Shown in pieces: positions 24,843 through 36,889 of a DNA stretch of 64,000 bases; within the stretch, counting starts at the first letter, position 1, and every line of letters starts with the position of its first letter. Source of the stretch: Cytospora piceicola (taxonomy: Eukaryota; Ascomycota; Sordariomycetes; Diaporthales; Cytosporaceae); the NCBI GenBank assembly GCA_023375675.1, contig JALQBC010000005.1:372001-436000 (forward strand), written 5' to 3'. Position numbers and translations under genes: made by a program. The notes below the pieces were generated by a model that was not told the origin of the DNA, did not search any database, and was given only the letters and a program-made list of their open reading frames with translations.

Positions 24843-26599
24843 TTAGCCCGTCAGGGACGGGAAGACAGCAGGGATCTGCGGGCCCATGGCACGCTCATAC
24901 CGAGGCTCGCTCCATGGGAAGTTGGCAAAATCTGCCACCTCGCCCTGTCGCCGACCGTTCTGCACCCGCTGGTAGTCAGAGGCCGGGAAGGCCTCGTCGG
25001 CAGTACGCTTGCGCGAGGCCATGGAAGGCTGGGGGAGCAGCGGAGGCTGTCCATGCCCGGCATATGCGCCCGAATGTTGCGATGGTGGCGGGGAGACATA
25101 TTCCACCTTGTGGTGGTAGTGTGGAGGCGGAGAAGGGTGTTGTTGCTGCTCCATTCTGTACGGGGACACGTTGTGTTCCATCCTGAAGGGTGAGTTGATC
25201 TCAGGCTTCTGTTGATACTGCTGCTGAGGCCGAGGCGGCATTGGTGCAATCGGTTGTGGTGTGTATGAGGGCTTCCGCTGTGGCGCCACAAACTCCGAGA
25301 TGGGCGGCAGGATGGTGTCCTGAGGCCTTTGTGGCGGCTCCATGGCAGGCTCCAGTCTCGGTGCCAGAGCCGGTGGTCCGGGCTGTGGCGCAGGGTGCAC
25401 CCGTTGAGAGTACATCTCGCGGGGAACTGGGGCGGCCTGTTGATGAGCATAGACCTGTGTCGGCGACTGTTCTGGCTTGTATGGGTAGGATGGCCTGTGG
25501 CCATAAGGCGCACCGGGTGGCGGGTACGAGGGCGACGCCGGGACTGAGCGCGGGTGCGGAGGGTACTGGGGCATAGGCTGCCCGCCAAACGTGAGGTGCC
25601 TGTTTGCGGACGGCTCTGAGGCGGCGAAGGATGGCCTTGGAGGAGCGAATTCCAGGCCTGACGGGCGGCGATGCAGTTCTTGGGGATATGGCATCCTTTC
25701 CAAGCTGGCGTTGCTCGACGAGCGACCTCTGATAGTTGCCGTACTCCTCTCTGAAGGTGCGCCCTGTGCATACTCCTCCCCGCGAGCGCTGACGTCCTTT
25801 CCTCCCTTTCCTTTCTCCCGGCGCCTCATTCGAACGTCACGGCGTATGCGCACACGACATCCCTGCTCGGCAACAGTCCGGCTGAGTTGTGTGCTCTCCT
25901 GCAGTCCAGGGAATTTCTTGGCACTATAGACATCGAAGTCGTCGGTCTGCACCGTCGTACGGAAGCTGTAGTGCCGGCGCGCTGAGCTCATGTCGGGGCC
26001 CGTGATCTCATCAGTTCCAGACATTGGCTCATCGGCATCCATGTCCCTCTCCTCCTTGGGCTCCTCCAGCAGGGAGAAAGTGAGGAAGTATCTGCCCTCG
26101 TGGCGCACAGATAGATCCGAGAAAATAAAGTAGCCAGCCTCAGTGGGCCGGTCCAGCAGAATCATGCTCGACACGGGCGACCCAGTAAGCACGGGAGGTG
26201 TGCTCGGTGCGGCGGCACGGCCAGTGGCCATATCGCGGGCGTGATGCAAGTTAGCGTACAGGAAGAAATCAGCATTGTAAGCGAAGGTGATATCCTTGGC
26301 GGTCTCCCTGGTCGGTCCCTCGAATATCTTCATCTGCACTACTGGTGGCGGATCAACAGGCCGCCTGTCTGCAGAAGCTATATTTCTGAAAGTCAGCACT
26401 GCGTCTGTACCTTCAACCGAGGCTGGCTGAGGTGGTTCGGCTTACATTTGGGACCAGATCCGCAGGCACGGGCGCGCTCTGGTTGTTGCAGAACCTGCAA
26501 GTCATAGTGAAGGCCCCGACCATCGCGGGTGACCCTCGAAATCGTCATTATCTCCCCCATTCTCGTCGGCGGTGCAGGTGGACCAAGTGCAGAGACCAT
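24843..26599 (-). CDS. veA: Velvet complex subunit A (VeA)
   Basis: Exons 26599-26446 and 26377-24843 with a 68-nt intron (GTAAGC donor, GCTGAC branch, ATAG acceptor); product 562 residues, close to the usual length. VeA bridges VelB and LaeA and links light, sexual/asexual development and secondary metabolism, shuttling between cytoplasm and nucleus. The velvet domain covers about residues 20-230, with [30 protein letters not shown], then [14 protein letters not shown] across the splice, [16 protein letters not shown], and [10 protein letters not shown]...[22 protein letters not shown]. The second half is Pro/Gln/Tyr-rich and disordered, as in known VeA, with a basic SRKR near residue 520. 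The start [11 protein letters not shown] at 26599 matches the family pattern; the frame stays open upstream. Confidence 0.94.
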
Positions 26600-26798
26600 G
26601 TCGCTGTGTCGGGTGCAGTCCTTAGTGATATCGTAGGTTATCAACCCCTCCGGCGATGAGCCACAGCCACAGCCACAGTCAAAAGACACGGAACAGGGAA
26701 CACGCCCGAGACGATCAGACAAGATTGCTTCTTCACGATCAGCGACTGTGTAAGATGTAGAATACGCGAAAAGAATATGGCACAAGAAGGAGGGCAGG

Positions 26799-26863
26799 CT
26801 ACAGAAACAGACAAAGGAGTTTGGAGAGTCAGAGGCGAATTTCGGAAGAAACAAGAAGCTCAC
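26799..26863 (-). promoter_or_regulatory. Candidate intron in the veA 5' leader
   Basis: On the minus strand a GTGAGC donor at 26863 is followed 65 bases later by a CTGTAG acceptor ending at 26799, about 200 bases upstream of the chosen ATG. It would be a leader intron, or it would join an upstream exon to the open frame. No branch site stands out. Confidence 0.35.
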
Positions 26864-27509
26864 ATGGACGGGTTCGGGCAGGATGCCGGTCGGTCGGTTG
26901 GTCGGTCAGGAGACGAAATATGGGATTGATTGCAAGTCTCCTTTCTCCTGATCTAGCAGCTCAGGACGACCAACAGCTTGCGCGATTGTGACTCGCGGTA
27001 TGAGCGGTGGTGGTTTTATCCCGAACCGCTCACAGAATGGCAGGATAGGCAGGATGGCGACGGGGAGTTGCGAAGGAGATGGGAGAAGAAATGAGGGCGG
27101 GAAGCAGCTGGCTGGGAGGGGGGACGGAACGGCTTATGGTGGGTTCTAAAGGCAGCTGGGAAGCGGGATCGACTGGGACGAATGGCTGGGATCAGCTACT
27201 GTGGGAAAGAACCCAAGCCGCTCAGCTGGGCCTGGTCCCAAGGTTGCGGGACCAATGAGCATCTATGGTGCCGCTGCCCCCCTCTTCCACCCCCAGTCAC
27301 CCCCTGGACCACCTGGGCATTCAGGCATTTCCCCGGGCGTGTTCGTAGCGCTGCAACCTTGCACCTTGGCGGTCACTGCCACCTGGTCAGTCACGACCAA
27401 AGCAAGCTGGCAAGCATTCCCTAGACATTGCCGGCATTTGCCTAGGGACTGGGACGCACTACGCAGTACACTACTATGTTAGGGGGGGTGAGGGGGCTTT
27501 GGGGGCTTT

Positions 27510-27523
27510 GGGGGGGGGGGGGG
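27510..27523. repeat. Poly-G tract (14 G)
   Basis: A 14-base G run preceded by shorter G runs separated by TGA and CTTT (27482-27509). Several G-runs close together on one strand could form a G-quadruplex. Confidence 0.8.
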
Positions 27524-27691
27524 CACCTGCCGAACCTGGTAAGCTTCTCGGCTGCACTCGAACGAGGACGGGACGCCGGGAACCACTTGACACATGTTGA
27601 CACCTTCACCAAGGTTGGCTTGACAACTCGACGAGCAGACAATGACCTGCGGGCCTTGGGACAAAACAACCTAGCACTCACTACCTAGGTA

Positions 27692-27781
27692 GCATCAGCA
27701 TCAATATCAGCATCAGCAGCATCATCATCATCATTATCATCATTATCATCACCTTCATCACCTTCATCAGCCTCATCATCA
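27692..27781. repeat. Imperfect CAT/CAG trinucleotide array
   Basis: About 90 bases of ATC/CAT units with CAG, TAT and CTT interruptions, directly after a TACCTAGGTA palindrome. It lies in the veA upstream desert. Confidence 0.8.
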
Positions 27782-30261
27782 TCTGTCTGTACTGTTTACT
27801 ATATCCGGATGACACTATTACCGCACACCCACCCACACACCACCTAGGTACGTACCTAGATACGCAGTTTTTACATATTCACATTCACAGACCGTCCTCC
27901 GTTTGGGTGGTACTGGTACGGGGCGGGTACGGGGTACAGATTACCGTACCATGGGTTTCGCGTTTTATTTGACCAATCAATGCGGTCAGTGTTCCAGGCT
28001 TGTAGATCCTTCACAACCGGGCCAGTTGCTGTGTAGGACTGGGCCTCGCCAATTTCGTCTGCATCTGGAACGGGATGGAATTTTTGGGGGCCTTAAAACC
28101 AGCCATTCGGTAACCAACAGAGAGAAATATCGATTTCAGATCGAAGCTTCCAACAAACATAGATGTCTCCATTAATAGACCGGAGGTTCAGCTGGCTGGT
28201 AGGACCAACGTTTCTCTCTCGAATTATCAGATCTGTGCATTGCAACATCTCACAGTCAGAAGCGTCGAACTTGACAAACAAACTTTCATGGTTCGTTCTA
28301 ACCTTGTCACCATAGCATGAGTATTACAGTCTGTTCCTATATACCCATGTACCTACCTACAAGGCCTCAAGTAAGGAGATCAACTCACAGTGCGCACACA
28401 CATACCCCGGAAAGGCACACACGGGTTTCCATCCCGTATGGATAAAGATACCTAGGTACATCTTGCATACAAAGCTATTGTCCTGCGAGGATACCTGGGT
28501 AGCTGCGACAGTTCGCCCATATCTTCTTCCCCTGTCCATAAGAACCCAAATCATCTCTCAAATGGGACATTTGCATCGCCAACACCGCTTCCGCTTGTGC
28601 TTGCTGTACTGGAATCCAAAAACCGTTGATTGAAACGGACTGTGTGCAGTATACACAGTATACTGTAATGTAAGTATTCTGGCCTGTGGGGAATTGCTCG
28701 CGGGCTGATGGGGTACCGGCTCAGCCCGCTTCTCTGGTTGCCCGGTGTTGATCCCCGACAGGAACCCACATCCACAATGCGCGTGCGTGCTGGGCATCCA
28801 TTTATCAAGTCCAGTTATCGCTTGATGTCTCTAAACTTTTTTCCAAAGCCAGTCCTCGACGAGTATCACCCCATGATGACGATGCAGCTGGACGATTCAG
28901 CTAGTCCCGTCCTGCTCATCTCGGGAACGGACAAGGTGCGCACTACAGTGTTTGATCACGAAGCTAAGGAAGCTGACAGCTAACGGATAGTTTGGTGTGC
29001 AACAGTACATACAGGATCGCCTAATTGGGTGTCTAAGTACCTAGGTACCTAGGTAATTATATAGGTAGGTACTTAGGTACTGTATATAGGATCATTGACC
29101 ACCAGCCGAGGGCACATACAAAAGAGCGTGACCAGTGAAACCTAGGAGCACCTCCCATTCGACCGGCTATCCAACATAAGCCTCTAGAAGGTTTGTACAC
29201 CACACAGATGGGTACGACTCAAGGTCAAGGTCATACGGACAAACCAGATAAAAAGAAAAGAAAATGAAGAAAAATGAGGCAGTGGCACAGTGTAATCTGT
29301 AGGCCTCTTGAAGACTGCCCAGGTGCCCAGGTGCGCTGCAAGTGCGGGGATTGCCCTGCCTATGTGCCCTGTCAACCCTTGTTTTCTATTTTCCCAGCGC
29401 TGTGGGTTTGGGTGCTGCCGGCATTCCCAAACAGGTAGTACCTCCGTCCCCGCGGAAGCGGACAAAACGGACCGCTGCTTCTGCTCCTTCCTTGTCTTCT
29501 CTGTTCGCCCCTGCTGCCGCAGACGCTGCCGCAGACGCTGCACAGTGTAAAGCCCATTCTCTCTCACACTCCCACTCTCCTCACATACCCAGTACACCCG
29601 AGGAAATACCCAGTATGCGTGCAGTACATGGCCTGCCTGCCTGCCCGGGCATGCAAACCTACCTAAGTACACTAGGCACTTCTCTTGTGGATGGCGTTCG
29701 GACCGTTTCGTCGAGAGCTAATAATAATAATAGAAACGCTGCAGTGCGGGACACACTGACCGAACTGACTCGACTGCTCCTAAGTTCTAAGGTTATTACT
29801 TTGGTCAGGCTGGTCAGCTAGTAGGTGGTATACATACATACTGTACTATAGGCGCGACCCGCGGAATAACACCTGGAACCTATGGAATCCCAAGCAACTG
29901 CTTTGCTCTGCTGCCTAGCCCTGCTTCTCCATACCTATCATATATGAGTAAGGCGTTCGGACACCCAGACCATAACTTCCAAGCCCGCTGCGCTGGGACT
30001 AACGAGGAGCCGTCGCGGGCGGCGCGAGTTGTCACCTTTGCCGATCTCATCGGAGCTCAGCCGACAAGAGAGGGACTGTCAGGGCTGTCAGGACTGTCAG
30101 GACGTGCATAAATGGATCTCCCCACTAGGCTTTTTGGTTTTCTTTGGGAGTCGTGGGCTCCGTCATGACATCTCACAACCTCGTGTTCTGCACTATAGCT
30201 GTTACTGCCTCCTCGCTGGGGCCAATGACCAGATGACCGGGAACTGCGGGACAGGACACTA

Positions 30262-30450
30262 CAGGGCACAGGGATTAATTTTGCCAGTGGAGGTCACCTG
30301 TGGAGGGGATCAACAATACTGAGTGCTATAGGCGAATCTCTGTGCAATATGAAGTCCTGATCTTCTATCGACCCAGTTCTCGAGGTCTTCGAACAAATCG
30401 GTAGGCCTTGTCCTATGTCCTCCACTGGCAATATTAATCCCTGTGCCCTG
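30262..30450. mobile_element. MITE with 32-bp terminal inverted repeats and TA target duplication
   Basis: The left end (30262-30293) starts CAGGGCACAGGGATTAAT and the right end (30419-30450) is its reverse complement with a single T/A difference over 32 bases. The element is flanked by TA on both sides (30260-30261 and 30451-30452). Length is 189 bp with no open frame. TA duplication and a CAG start are typical of non-autonomous Tc1/mariner-type elements, so it needs a transposase from elsewhere. No second copy was seen in the window. Confidence 0.8.
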
Positions 30451-30777
30451 TAAGAGGCGTGGTATTGGGCAGGAGAATGGGGGAGAGGAGAGAGAGAGAA
30501 CCCAGGCGTCTGGATCATTTGGTCCGTCCCTTTCACTCGGTATGCTGACTTGTCTTTTCCAACGTTTCTTAGGTACTGTAACATAACCTACATACGAAAG
30601 GGCTGCACACCACTGTGACCGCACTGTCATGACTGTGCCTGGGTTACATTGCGTTGCCTTCCCCAATGGGCTTGGTTGTACACTACACACGGTTCGCCCA
30701 GCCAAACTGCGGCCTAAAAGTAGGTACCTAGGTAAGCAAACGTGGCACTAAGATACTTCGCTACTTGTAACGACACA

Positions 30778-30778
<1 letters not shown>

Positions 30779-30810
<32 letters not shown>
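30779..30810. repeat. (AC)16 microsatellite
   Basis: A perfect AC dinucleotide run of 32 bases in the gene desert, just downstream of a TACCTAGGTA copy at 30725. Confidence 0.9.
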
Positions 30811-30812
<2 letters not shown>

Positions 30813-32299
30813 GGAAGACCTCGCACTGTCCCAGGCAGGCTCATGCTTGGTGTGTCTCATCGTCCATTCATCGGAACCGGTTCAATGGGCAGTGAGTGGC
30901 AGCATGGCGCAATCCTGTTCTCTGCCATGGACTGACTGCCTGCCTTTTCCCGCACCACCTACCGCCTGCCCGTCTGCCCGTCTGCCCGTCCACCCTCCTG
31001 CCCTCGCAGCACACCCTCTTCCTCCGTGAGGGCCGTTGGTTAGCAGCGTCACACTGCATCATGTGCCGTTGCTGGAGTACGACACACCACGACGTATGGT
31101 GACGCCGGCTGGTGGGATCTCTGTCGCCAGAATCGGACCATTGAACCAAGCCATCTCATCTCCGGGAAAACTCTGGTGTGGCTTGCTGAGTGGCTTTGAG
31201 TTCCGGTTGGTGGTTTAGTAGCTACCAACCTTCGGGAACGTAAGCACTGTGCTGATGGGGTCAAAACTCGTCCTGGTCCGAGGGGCACTTTCCCATATTC
31301 TATCTTACGTCCCACGCTTACTGACACACGGCCAGCCAGTCAGTCGATCAGTCAGCAATCTGCAAGGAGACTGCGCGTCAGGGAAACGCTGTATCTCAAC
31401 GGGGAGAAGATTGGTCTTCCGCACCTCATTTGCAAAACGCTCGACGTCGTCATACATGAGCTGTGGTCTAGTGGTGATGGGCTGCTAGCCTTTTCTGCCG
31501 TGCGACGCGGTCGATGAGCGAGCAAGCGCCCGTCGCGATCCAGCATGAGCAAAAGTTTCGGACGAGAACCTCGGTCGAGGGTTCTAGCTCCTACGCTTCT
31601 GCCGTGACAGACTTGGCGTCTCTAGTGAGCGACCAGCCTTGCATAGCCTGGCGGAGGATTCCACAGCCCGCACGAGCACAAAAATCATATCGTCTCGAAA
31701 GGCTCAGCCCCAAGTGAGCAAGATACCCTTGTTCACATTGGACAGACTGACAATCCGGGCGGTGCCTTTTCATGTCCTGCGTTGCCCAGTGCACCTGATG
31801 AGTCTGGTCATGCGGAACCTCCATCAGGTTCAAGATTTCCCGCACGTTACTCAAGCGATGTCGGCCGGGAAGTCGCATTTGTACTACGGACGCCTCAAGT
31901 AAGATCAGAGGGATCTCGATTGAGGAATGGTAAGCGAGACGCCATCGCTAGAGCTATCTTCATGCCTTCCCTCTCGGTATTGGCGTTGATGGATGGAGGG
32001 AGATGTCATCCGATGCCGGGGATTTGAGCCCCCTGATCACTCGAGGCTTGTCCACGGATATCTCAAACTCTGTATGTCAAGTTCAAACACCCACCATCCA
32101 AATCCTGCGCTATGCTCACGAAGCCCCTCCGTAAGCTCGAGCGACCCCAGCCCTCAAAACTTTACTGGAACATCCCCGGTATGTAAATACTCAAGCCCCT
32201 TGTTCGGCAGGTATCATTGCCGCCCTCGCTTGAGTGCCAACTGCCAGAATAGGGGCAGGCCCATTCACAGGAGCCACAAAACACATCAATACTCTTAAG

Positions 32300-33480
32300 T
32301 CCCCTGGTATAAGAATGATGATGATGAAGCGACGAAGAACAAATACCAGCAAGTAAACGAGCTGAAAATACTGTATACAGTGATCCTAGGCGCCATCCAG
32401 ATACAACTGATAGAGGGGCTTTGAGAGGCGTGCAGCTTCTTTAGGCTTCAGGGAACAAACATGGCAATAATCATGTTAAAACAGCGACTATATCAGAAAA
32501 AGTTCTCCAGTATCAGCTGGGCTGTTCTGCAATGCAATCTGCTACACTTTAGATCCCATCTAGTCCACCTTGGTTTCCGACGAACAGCTCAAGTATTTAT
32601 ACTTTTACCATCGGAAATTGAACAGTTGGCCGTGATGAAGGTTCGGCTTTTGTACAGCGGAATCGGATGAACATCGAGGAGGATAGTTCATAGGGCGACC
32701 TTTGCGCCATTCAAATTGGAATATATACACTGGATGGCAAGGACTAAGATGATATGACCTCCCCTTGATGTGATAATCTGAAGCAGGGCTTTGTAGGTAT
32801 ATCATAGACCCCTCCGAGGAGGAGTGCACGATGCCACTGTTGATTTGTTGTTGAGACAACTGAGCCTTCTGTACTATACTACATAGTAACATATAGAGAG
32901 ACGCAATTTATTGCTGCTACTATGATGTCTATGGGTGTATAATAGATGTATAGTAAGTGTCTCTACTGTTGCTACTATAAAGAATCATACATACTTAAAT
33001 ATACAACTACTAATAGAACCAAATCACACTGGTTTCCTCCCGGGAATTGGATTCCTATGCCGATGGTTAAACTGTAGGGGTACCGCGTGCCTCCGAAGTA
33101 GGATAGCGTATTAGCTTTCTTACTATTATCCATAATACCAAAAGAGCGGTCGTCGAAAGCCGTGGCACCCAGACAGTACCTAGTTGATTATAGTGCAGCC
33201 GTATCTATATACTGCAGATATGATCACCGAGACGATAGCATTTGCATACTCTGATAATTCCCCATTGATATTCTGAGAGACTGTCCGTTCTTATTCGGAT
33301 ATATTCTAGTATCCCATGGGCTGTGACGAGTTAGGTCTGCGTATGTGCCATGTTTTGACGCAATATATAAGAACGACCGTTGGAACACCGGCTGAATTGG
33401 GAATAACACGACCATATTGATATCAACCGTTCACCTTTGTATATTCTCAAGCGCTATTACACATTAATCCAGTCCCCGAT
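32300..33480. other. AT-rich block without genes
   Basis: This stretch is visibly richer in A and T than its surroundings, with many TATA/ATAT strings and repeated CTACTAT-like words near 32910-33000. No frame resembles a known protein. It may be an old, mutated transposon, possibly damaged by repeat-induced point mutation, but no element ends or protein remnants are recognisable. Confidence 0.4.
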
Positions 33481-33810
33481 ACCACCTAACAGAAGGTCGT
33501 ACCGAGAGCGCTAGAGCATCACCAACATCCAACACCACTACTCCATCCGTCCATAAAAGAGGGTATACAGGCATCCCAAATCCGTAATTCCAAACATGAC
33601 ATCGTAAAGAAGAGTAACATCATAACTCCTTTCAGCAGCAAGACACCGCCACCAGAATCCAATCCCTCTGACCATCCGGGCGTGCCTTTGGGGACACGAC
33701 CAGCACCCCCTCTTCCCCTAAGCAACCAAAGCCACCATCGTCGTTCTGCAACGGCACGCCTGTATGGCCTATAGGGTCTCCGATTGATATGGCGTACTGA
33801 GTCACTTCTC

Positions 33811-34809
33811 CTACACAGTAGCGGCGGCCGGCTCACCCGCCGGGCCACCAGCCGGGGCAGCAGTGTGCTTCTCGGGGAACGTCCCCTCGTGGGCCCTGAC
33901 CCGGCCGTACTGCGTGAAGGCGATGTTCATCCTGTTGTAGTCCCAGCTGCGGGACAGGGCCAGGAAGGCGACGGCCAGGACGGGGACCAGGAGCAGGTCG
34001 AGGATGCCGAAGTAGATGAAGCTCCCCGTCACGCCGATGACGTTGCCGCCGTCCGAGATGCCGAAGGCGATGGGGTAGTTAAGCCAGAGGAGGTTCGTCC
34101 AGGCAGACAGGAAGGTGTGGTGGCCGCGGACGGGGCCGAAGTCCCGGGTGGTTAGGCTGCGGCGGCCCTCGAAAAGGGTGTTGAAGGCCAGGAGGAGGTA
34201 GGCGCAGGTGCCGAAGGCGTAGAAGCCCCACTTGTATGTCGAGGTGGTGTAGGCAGTGAAGAGATATGTGAGGACCCTTGAAGGTCATCAGCAACGTGTT
34301 TTCGGTACGTGCATGACAAAGATCGGAGATGAGGGCTTACCAGGTCCAGGAGAGAACGACATTGTAGAATATACTAGCCCAAGAGACCCCGGAGATGAGG
34401 CCAAGTGAGATGGTCACAATGGGGAATGACACCGCCCAATACACATACTTGGCGAAAAAGATCTGGCGAGTACCGTTCTGGGGCTGGTCGACCTGCGAGA
34501 TGACATCCCATGCAAGATCAGATGCCGCGGCATAGTAGGCGATCGAGCCAACAAGCAAGGCGACTGTGAAGAGGTAATGGAAGATCTTCTCCCCAGAGCG
34601 CGCTACGAAGGTCGCACCGACGAAGATGAGCTGTATGATGCATGTCAGTCTTTCATGATTCCCGTTAGACAGGGCAGATAGGGGCTCACAAATTCTAGGG
34701 CGAAGACGGCGGTCACAGCCCACAACCAGTCAGAGCCGTGTGTAGAGAGGTACTCTTGACCCGCAGGTGGGTTGATCTGCAGTGCCTGGTTTGATCTTGG
34801 CAGGAACAT
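33811..34809 (-). CDS. Opsin-related seven-helix protein (Hsp30/Mrh1/Yro2 family)
   Basis: Exons 34809-34690, 34630-34341 and 34276-33811; introns of 59 and 64 nt; product 291 residues. The fold is that of microbial rhodopsins, seven transmembrane helices, beginning around GSDWLWAVTAVFALEF. Conserved family strings include NGSD-like STHGSDW, YYAAASDLAWDVI and RQIFFAKYVYWAVSFPI. In helix 7 the retinal-binding lysine is missing: the equivalent stretch reads L229-D230-LLL-V234-P, so the protein should not bind retinal. Such proteins are stress-induced membrane proteins linked to plasma-membrane H+-ATPase control or heat shock. The C-terminal tail is Ala/Pro/Gly-rich. A heat-shock-element-like site lies upstream. 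Confidence 0.88.
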
Positions 34810-36889
34810 TGTGTGGTTGGTCTTATAGACTCAGTAAGTGGTAGAAGTGTGACTGTATCTCTTAAAAGAGTGCCTATTGCAGTTTGCTCCTCGGCGGATG
34901 ACGACTTTGGGGGGGAACCAGGCGGCTGGCAGGAAGGAGGAGGCAGTCACTTTATACTTGGGGTGATCTTCGTGTAATTCGAGAAAAACAAATGTAGTAT
35001 CGCGAGAGTGTTCTCACCATGCAGTCAGATCTTGCTTCTTGGAGAATGCCGAGGAACCCGAGCAACAAGATATGTTATGCACCCGAACATTCCAGACAAC
35101 CTCATGTGTGAGCTGGACAACGAGAGCTCGCGTTTTCGATACATTCCGACCCTGCCGCCCGGGCCAACCACAGGCATTCATGTGAGGTTCGGTTTGTTCG
35201 AGGACGGGCGACCAGGGCGACATTGCAGCACACCTTTCATGCATTTACTGACAATTACCGGCATGGATTGGTTGAGGAAGGGCCCCATCGCCGATGCGCC
35301 TCCATGTTGTCTCTTGAGTTGCAGACGGCATGCATACATGCAGCTATGGTGCGACCATCAGACCCAATCTGCGCCGTTTGAGACGGCCACATGGCAGCGC
35401 GTCTGTTCTTTGACATTCAGCAGCTATGCAGCTATGGTAGGGCCGGTAGATCCTTCCAACGGTTTCCATACGACACCATGGGTTGGTTGCCTTGTTCGTG
35501 GGCTGGAGTTCCGAATGGCCACCGCCCCGCCCGGAGCGGAAGCATCGGGGCAGCAGAAACATCCCAAAACATCACGAAACAACACCGAACAATTCTATAC
35601 TTGCAAGCGAAGCGCGAGCTAAGATCTCTCGCTGGCTCACGTTGTTATGATGTCATACGTTGCACTGCAGTTGGACGGCGATGGAACGGCTACAAGGCTC
35701 CGGTTGCTCCGGAGGGAACACGGCGGCGTCCGGAACATTCACACAACCTCATGACCTGACGAGGATCCTCTTTACATCCTCGCATCTCTGGCCTCTGGAA
35801 AATCTTTGACCATCCAGAGGCCGATGTTACTGTAGACGGGAAAGGGATCGAGATTTTTGTTTTCTTACCATTAACTCCAATCCTGTCTCGAGTCCTCGAG
35901 TCCCCCCTGCCGATGTCGTTCGACGTCAAATTTGGGTTGCTCTGCATCCAGATACATGACCGGGTTGGCTGCAACGTCTGCAAGAGCATGCAAGCATTAG
36001 TCACGGCGTCGTAACGGGCCGTCGATCACCAACCTCGAGCTCCCACTCTGCCACTGCAACAGGGCTGCAGCGCCGCACCTCCTATCCCGTCGAGCTGCGT
36101 GCAGGGAGTCAAAGCACCGGGCTCTCCTCTCGAGGTGTGAATTTGTGACGTCGAGTTTTTGAAGATCGAGCTGGAACAGGTGAGGTCATGAGACACTCAG
36201 CTGCAGCTTCGTGCATGTGCATGTCGGCAGTCCGACCTGCCTACCCGTCGTGGTCCTATAGGCCAGCAAGGACAAGCTTTACTCACCCTGCGGGAAACCG
36301 CGAGGCCGAAGCGGACTCTTCGGGGCGCTTGCTCCAGCGAGGGCTGTGGCTGTTGTTGTCACAGGCAGGTATCCCCCAGGAAATATACATATGTCTCAAG
36401 GAGGGGGAGACAGAGGAGGAGGTAGTAGGAAGGGGGATAAGGCGTTGACAGACGTTGAGCACACCACATTAATGATACATGGCGATGATGATGCAAACAA
36501 TAAGACACCGTCTCATGCGATATTCATATTCTTCGTCTGAGCGGCCTTATAGTAGCTGGTAGTCGGGGCATCTCTGGTAGGTTATGTTTATGCAAGAACG
36601 CAATCCGGGTATGTTCGCGTTCCACCCCGTGCTATGTATAAGACCTTTTCGCAACTTCTGATTTCAGTCGTGATTTATACACGTGTATCAATGCCAGGAA
36701 GCACCTGGGCAGCTTGCAATATCTGGTCAATAATTCCATCAGGGTTAGAAGCCTGCCTCATCGAGGATTTCCCATACGCCGCACGACCCGCATATGCCCA
36801 ATATTGTAGAGCCGGCCTTTGCCCGCCCCAACGGGGTACGGGCGGCTTGTTTCGTCTTGCAATCTTTCCACTGAACCGAAGAGAAGACC
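34810..36889. other. Gene-free interval of 2.1 kb
   Basis: It contains the promoter of the opsin-related gene and the 3' end of the ARMC8 gene. A plus-strand frame at 35008-35622 is open for 204 codons but begins at GTG; its first ATG is near 35074 and it shows no domain. I see no convincing gene. Confidence 0.5.
34978..34985. promoter_or_regulatory. Heat-shock-element-like core upstream of the opsin-related gene
   Basis: TTCGAGAA (TTCnnGAA), about 170 bases upstream of the ATG at 34809, with another TTC nine bases before it. Only one inverted unit is perfect, so Hsf1 binding is a guess supported mainly by the Hsp30-like product. Confidence 0.25.

Larger units (their letters stand above)
26600..33810. 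other. 7.2 kb gene desert between veA and the opsin-related gene
   Basis: No frame with coding character was found on either strand. The right-hand part is AT-richer. Contents: a G14 tract, CAT-repeat DNA, six exact TACCTAGGTA copies (27682, 28449, 29038, 29046, 30725 and the near-match at 27841 excluded from the exact count), a TA-flanked MITE, an AC dinucleotide array and an AT-rich block. Frames such as 29342-29821 (+) and 31591-31878 (-) start at non-ATG codons or lack family similarity. The first kilobase is the veA promoter. Confidence 0.6.

Noticed and set aside
29342..29821. A 159-codon plus-strand frame with a hydrophobic N-terminus like a small secreted protein
   Set aside because: The first codon is GTG and no ATG precedes the hydrophobic stretch. 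Repeated GCAGACGCTGCC units explain part of the frame.
31455..31510. tRNA-Ser(GCT)-like A-box and anticodon arm (GGTCTAGTGG...CTGCTAG)
   Set aside because: No acceptor stem pairs, and no T-arm with a TTCRA loop follows at the right distance. Probably chance similarity or a decayed fragment.
31591..31878. A 95-codon Cys/His-containing minus-strand frame
   Set aside because: Cys/His spacing fits no zinc finger I know, and no splice signals extend it into a longer gene.
32020..32045. B-box-like GGCTCAAATCC on the minus strand, and similar ones near 12490 and 51885
   Set aside because: The T-loop does not start with TTC or its stem does not pair, and no matching acceptor stem is found in any of the three cases.
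35008..35622. A 204-codon plus-strand frame upstream of the opsin-related gene
   Set aside because: It begins at GTG, its composition is non-coding-like and no family resemblance is seen. Chance open frame in GC-rich DNA is more likely.
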